Shown one piece after another: positions 61,240 to 64,000 of a stretch of DNA of 64,000 nucleotides. Where the stretch lies: contig CBDEGI010000004.1 in NCBI GenBank assembly GCA_965237575.1, forward strand, positions 3,844,001 to 3,908,000, written 5' to 3'. Each line of letters begins with the position of its first letter. Position 1 is the stretch's first letter. The stretch comes from JAKZVK01 sp965237575 (lineage in GTDB: Bacteria > Acidobacteriota > Terriglobia > Bryobacterales > UBA6623). A model generated the notes under the pieces. The model made no database searches and was not told the DNA's origin. It saw only the letters and a list, made by a program, of their open reading frames with translations. A program made the translations under genes and the position numbers.

Positions 61240-61578
61240 TCAGCCGGCCTGTTCTTTCACTTGCGTCAGGAACTCCTTGACCCGGCCCCATTCCGAGTCA
61301 ATGTCCTTGAGCAAAGTGGGCTCGATTGCGCCGTTTCGTCCCGACATCTCGACTTGATGGCAAAGGTCGCTGAGCGGGTCGGCTCCCACGTTGCCCGACG
61401 AGCCTTTCATGCGGTGTGCGGTCTTGGCCGCCGAGTCGGCATCCTGGCTCTCGACGGCTTGGCGTAGCAGTTCCAACTGCTTGGGCATGTCGTCGAGAAA
61501 GATGTCGAGCAGTTCCAGCATGAACTCTTCATCGTCCATGGAGGCCTCGCGTACGCGAGCCATGTCTACAGGTTCCAT
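61240..61578 (-). CDS. histidine phosphotransfer (Hpt) protein
   Basis: 112 residues from ATG 61578. A four-helix Hpt domain with phospho-accepting His55 in TAHRMKGSSGNVGA, preceded by LLDIFLDDMPKQLELLRQAV. It would pass phosphate between a hybrid kinase and a receiver. It is first in a two-gene unit with the receiver-GGDEF protein, which is probably its partner. No histidine kinase is in the window, so the phosphate source must be encoded elsewhere. Confidence 0.9.
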   Translation of the reverse strand: MEPVDMARVREASMDDEEFMLELLDIFLDDMPKQLELLRQAVESQDADSAAKTAHRMKGSSGNVGADPLSDLCHQVEMSGRNGAIEPTLLKDIDSEWGRVKEFLTQVKEQAG

Positions 61579-61873
61579 AGGTTTGTGATCTTCTCTCCCC
61601 GCAACCGAGTGCCCTCCGAGATAAGCTCCGCCAAGACGGACTGCCGTCACGCCGCGCCATCCATGGGCGACGCCGGGCCCGAGCGCATCGCGGCCGAGTC
61701 AGAGGGGCAAAGGACTAGTGAGGCACGCAGGAGTCTTATCGGCAGCTTCGAGATCACGTCTTAGGGAAATCAGCAAGCAGGAAGGGCGGCCCGCGGCATG
61801 GCGGCTAGCTCGGAACGACTCTCTACAATCGCGACCGCTGACCGATATGTTCCGCAGAGTTCCAGGCAAGCCT

Positions 61874-62107
61874 ATGACCATATCGAACACGGCCTTAGTC
61901 GCTCTCTCCCAGGCGCGGGAACAGCTCGACCGGGCGGCAGAAGGCATTCAGCGTGCCACCAACCCCGATCCGAAGATCGTGGACCGGGTCGACTTGAGCG
62001 CGGAGATTGTCAACCTCCTGGCCGCTAGGACGGCCTTTCGGTCAGCGATCGAGTTGGCTAAGACGGCGGACGAGATCGCCGAGGAATCGTTGGACCTGTT
62101 GGCTTAG
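61874..62107 (+). CDS. miniature flagellar-rod/hook-like protein
   Basis: 77 residues from ATG 61874. The N-terminal part (ISNTALVALSQAREQLDRAAEGI) resembles the first helix of flagellar rod and hook proteins, and the C-terminal part VDLSAEIVNLLAARTAFRSAIELAKTADEI matches (split: VDLSAEIVNLLAART, then ELAKTADEI) the Flg_bbr_C helix of FlgB/C/E/G. The middle beta domain is absent. Similar tiny rod-like proteins occur in proteobacteria without known role. There are no flagellar genes nearby. Its stop overlaps the convergent arsC stop by 2 nt. A TACAAT box lies near 61825. Confidence 0.7.
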   Translation: MTISNTALVALSQAREQLDRAAEGIQRATNPDPKIVDRVDLSAEIVNLLAARTAFRSAIELAKTADEIAEESLDLLA

Positions 62108-62526
62108 CCGCCCTCGCCGGCGAGAAACTCCCGAATCCGGGCGTCGATTTCGTCCCGGACCCGCCGGAACGCGGCCAGCCGTTCGTCCTCAGTGCCTTCC
62201 GCCTTCGCCGGATCGTCGAAGCTCCAGTGCAGTTGCTTCGTCTCGCCAGGAAACACGGGGCAGGCCTCGCGGGCGTTATCGCAGACCGTGATGGCGTAGT
62301 CGAAGGGTTCACCGACCAACGAATCGACGTGCTTGGATTCCTGAGTGGAGATGTCGACCCCAAGCTCGGCCATCACCGTGACGGCGCCTGGGTTGAGACC
62401 AACAGGGTTGGTACCGGCACTGGCGGCGTCCATTCGCCCGCCCGCGCGGTGGCGCAAGAGGCCTTCCGCCATCTGGCTGCGGCAGGAGTTGCCGGTGCAT
62501 AGGAACAGCACTCGCTTCCTCGGCAT
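62104..62526 (-). CDS. arsC: arsenate reductase, thioredoxin-coupled low-MW phosphatase type
   Basis: 140 residues from ATG 62526 (GAGGA upstream). The P-loop is CTGNSCRS with Cys10, Cys15 and Arg16, and the relay cysteines are Cys82 and Cys89 in TVCDNAREACP. These four positions have the same numbers as in the plasmid pI258 ArsC of Staphylococcus. It reduces arsenate to arsenite using thioredoxin (or bacillithiol in some hosts). No arsR, arsB or acr3 is adjacent. The stop codons of this gene and the rod-like gene overlap head-on (TTAG). Confidence 0.93.
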   Translation of the reverse strand: MPRKRVLFLCTGNSCRSQMAEGLLRHRAGGRMDAASAGTNPVGLNPGAVTVMAELGVDISTQESKHVDSLVGEPFDYAITVCDNAREACPVFPGETKQLHWSFDDPAKAEGTEDERLAAFRRVRDEIDARIREFLAGEGG

Positions 62527-62632
62527 GGGATCTTTCCTCACCATAGCGGTTCGACTGGTCTGATTGCCGATTCGATGGGCCGATTCGATGGGCCGCTGGC
62601 GCATGTACCATCTCGCGGTCTAGACTAGGGCG

Positions 62633-63469
62633 ATGAAACTCTCACGCCGGCGCTGGACGCAGGTCATGGCCGCGGCCGCCGTTGCGTCACAGCCCTCTCC
62701 GTCTCAGGAGTCACCGATGGTCATCGACAGCCCTAAGGGCAACTTCCGTTTTCTCAAAGGCAGCGGCCCCTACTCGTCGGGCGCGGTGGCCTCGGACGGC
62801 TACGAAGTCGTTCACGTCATCTTCAACCCCCTGCCGTCTTTGTCGAAGGCGTTCGATCTCGTCGAAGCCCGCTTAAAATCGCTCAAGCGTCCGCTCAATG
62901 CGCTGTGCGGTATGGAGTTGCGCATCCCCAAGGCGCTGTCGATTGAAGCCTTTAACGAGTTCAACCAACCCTATATCGACCGCCTCAAGTCATGGGGCAC
63001 GCATGTGGACGGTCTCAATCCCGTGGCCCGCACGAACGTGGCGATCGAGGTCAACCCGGTTGCCGAGCCCTCGGTGTACGGCTTCTGCTACACCGTCCCG
63101 TCAGATTTCAAGGGCAACACCTTCGTGATTGCCGGGGCAGGCGAATTGCGCTCGAGTAAGCTCGCGGGAAGCGAGATCGTCAGCCGGGGCGACATGTCTC
63201 CCGCGGGAGTTCGCGCCAAAGCCAAGCAGGTGCTGAGCATCATGGCCGGCCGGCTCGAAAAACTCGGCCTCAACTGGTCCGGCGCGACCCAGTCGAACAT
63301 CTACACGGTGCACAACATCCACGCCATCATGGAGTCGACCATCATGCCGTCGCTTCATGAAGCGGGACGCCACGGCGTCCGCTGGCACTTCGCCCGCCCC
63401 CCGGTGCTGGAGATCGAGTACGAGATGGATATGCGGGGCGTACGGAAGGAAATCACCCTACCGGGATAA
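62633..63469 (+). CDS. exported RidA-like (YjgF/YER057c-type) protein
   Basis: 278 residues with a short Tat-like signal (KLSRRRWTQVMAAAAVAS). Two halves look like successive RidA-like units; the second is clearer, with KAKQVLSIMAGRLEKLGLNWS followed by a VYTVHNI-like strand and HFARPPVLEIEYEMDM at the end. RidA proteins are usually cytoplasmic imine deaminases, so an exported, double-length form is unusual. The canonical catalytic Arg position could not be confirmed by eye. A TAGACT box lies 6 nt before the ATG; no ribosome site. Confidence 0.6.
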   Translation: MKLSRRRWTQVMAAAAVASQPSPSQESPMVIDSPKGNFRFLKGSGPYSSGAVASDGYEVVHVIFNPLPSLSKAFDLVEARLKSLKRPLNALCGMELRIPKALSIEAFNEFNQPYIDRLKSWGTHVDGLNPVARTNVAIEVNPVAEPSVYGFCYTVPSDFKGNTFVIAGAGELRSSKLAGSEIVSRGDMSPAGVRAKAKQVLSIMAGRLEKLGLNWSGATQSNIYTVHNIHAIMESTIMPSLHEAGRHGVRWHFARPPVLEIEYEMDMRGVRKEITLPG

Positions 63470-63572
63470 CCCCTGCCGGCGAGCCGCGGCTGTCTGGGCC
63501 GGGTTGGAACGGATTGACGTTGCCGGGCGGATCCGCCGGGCGTCGCACGCACACCCCTACGGCGTTGTGGGT

Positions 63573-63804
63573 GAACCTACCGCAACATAGGTAACCGTTG
63601 TGAACCTGCCGCGACATAGGTAACCGTTTTGAACCTGCCGCGACATAGGTAATCGTTTTGAACCTGCCGCGACATAGGTAACCGTTTTGAACCTGCCGCG
63701 ACATAGGTAACCGTTGTGAACCTACCGCGACATGGGTAACCGTTGTGAACCTACCGCGACACGCGTAGCCGTTGTGAACCTGCCGCGACATAGGTAACCG
63801 TTTG
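63573..63804 (+). repeat. eight tandem 29-bp repeats
   Basis: The word GAACCT recurs at 63573, 63602, 63631, 63660, 63689, 63718, 63747 and 63776, exactly 29 bp apart each time. The unit is GAACCTGCCGCGACATAGGT followed by AACCGTTNT, with a few substitutions (for example GCGACACGCGTAGCC in unit seven). There are no spacers, so it is a minisatellite-type array rather than CRISPR. Confidence 0.95.
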
Positions 63805-63829
63805 TAGGGGCGGACCCCTGCGTCCGCCC
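63804..63829 (+). repeat. GTAGGG palindromic element, copy at the array end
   Basis: A full 26-nt copy: GTAGGGGCGGA, CCCCTGCG, TCCGCCC. Its first bases overlap the last base of the 29-bp array, so the two repeat types are joined without a gap. Confidence 0.85.
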
Positions 63830-64000
63830 AACCTTCCCGTGCCTCAGACGCCGCCTTCTAGCGTCCGGCCTCACCACCTGCACCCGCCCAACCGTCCGCA
63901 ACGCGGACACCGGAAAATGGCTGGGTAAACCCGGCTCACCAAGCCGACGGCCGTTGGTAGTGGCTCAATTTGGCTGTGCCACGCTGGGTGACGGGCGTGC

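Larger units (their letters stand above)
63470..64000. other. non-coding end of window with repeats
   Basis: No gene is supported in the last 531 bp. It holds the 29-bp tandem array (63573-63804), a GTAGGGG element directly attached to it (63804-63829), and about 170 bp of unremarkable sequence to the end. Confidence 0.6.

Noticed and set aside
63573..63804. CRISPR array
   Set aside because: The repeats are contiguous with an exact 29-bp period and no unique spacers, and there are no cas genes nearby.

Overview
The window is about 64 kb of GC-rich, densely coded bacterial chromosome. The gene content points to an Acidobacteriota-type organism, probably near Solibacter/Bryobacterales. This is inference from: a Ser/Thr kinase fused to TolB-like propeller repeats; a neighbouring pair of secreted DUF1501 and PSCyt/DUF1549/DUF1553 proteins; many Tat-exported oxidoreductases and hydrolases; an AroD-AroE fusion; BshC of bacillithiol synthesis; and PIN-domain toxin modules. 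No rRNA, prophage, CRISPR array or replication origin was seen. One tRNA gene is present.

Layout. 0-5 kb: the end of sucC, then sucD and ndk, a secreted PIG-L-type deacetylase, a methyltransferase, greA and a CDP-alcohol phosphatidyltransferase. 5-9.4 kb: a frameshifted molybdopterin-binding gene behind an AT-rich promoter, argC-argB, and an exported amidohydrolase. 9.7-14.6 kb (minus strand): the kinase/propeller sensor, a MetE-like protein and pta. 15-21 kb: a conserved housekeeping run of clpX, lon, engB and rho. 21-24.5 kb: an ABC sugar-type binding protein and ATPase with no permease, then a VapBC pair. 24.5-31 kb: an anchored PHP hydrolase, a CDGSH protein, tRNA-Ile2, a Cys-rich unknown, CbiX coupled to a ferredoxin-NADP-reductase-like flavoprotein, an exported DinB protein and an SDR. 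31-34 kb: an exported esterase, a Gfo/Idh protein and a small membrane protein. 34-37.7 kb: aroDE-trpE-trpG, linking shikimate and tryptophan synthesis. 37.9-38.2 kb: a transposase remnant and tandem repeats. 38-49.7 kb: mainly secreted catabolic or surface proteins (PSCyt, DUF1501, M20 peptidase, HExxH-TPR protein, exported SelA-like PLP enzyme plus esterase). 50-55 kb: an MBL-fold hydrolase with an MFS permease, a cyclase-family hydrolase with a CPXCG protein, a Phd/PIN pair, threonine aldolase and a lone Flp pilin. 55.5-63.5 kb: hemW, bshC, a zinc-ribbon membrane protein, a DapA-fold protein lacking the catalytic lysine, a receiver-GGDEF protein with an Hpt protein, a miniature flagellar-rod-like protein, arsC and an exported RidA-like protein. 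The window ends in eight exact-period 29-bp tandem repeats.

Three themes cut across the genes. First, a roughly 26-nt palindromic element beginning GTAGGG recurs about ten times, mostly between genes, once supplying the trpE stop codon and once lying inside a coding region. Second, an unusual number of genes have a -10-like hexamer (TANNNT) only 6-8 nt before the start codon and no Shine-Dalgarno sequence, suggesting frequent leaderless mRNAs. Third, several proteins look like re-purposed or incomplete versions of known systems: the DapA-like protein without its active site, the two-component ABC importer, the 77-residue rod-like protein and the lone Flp pilin.
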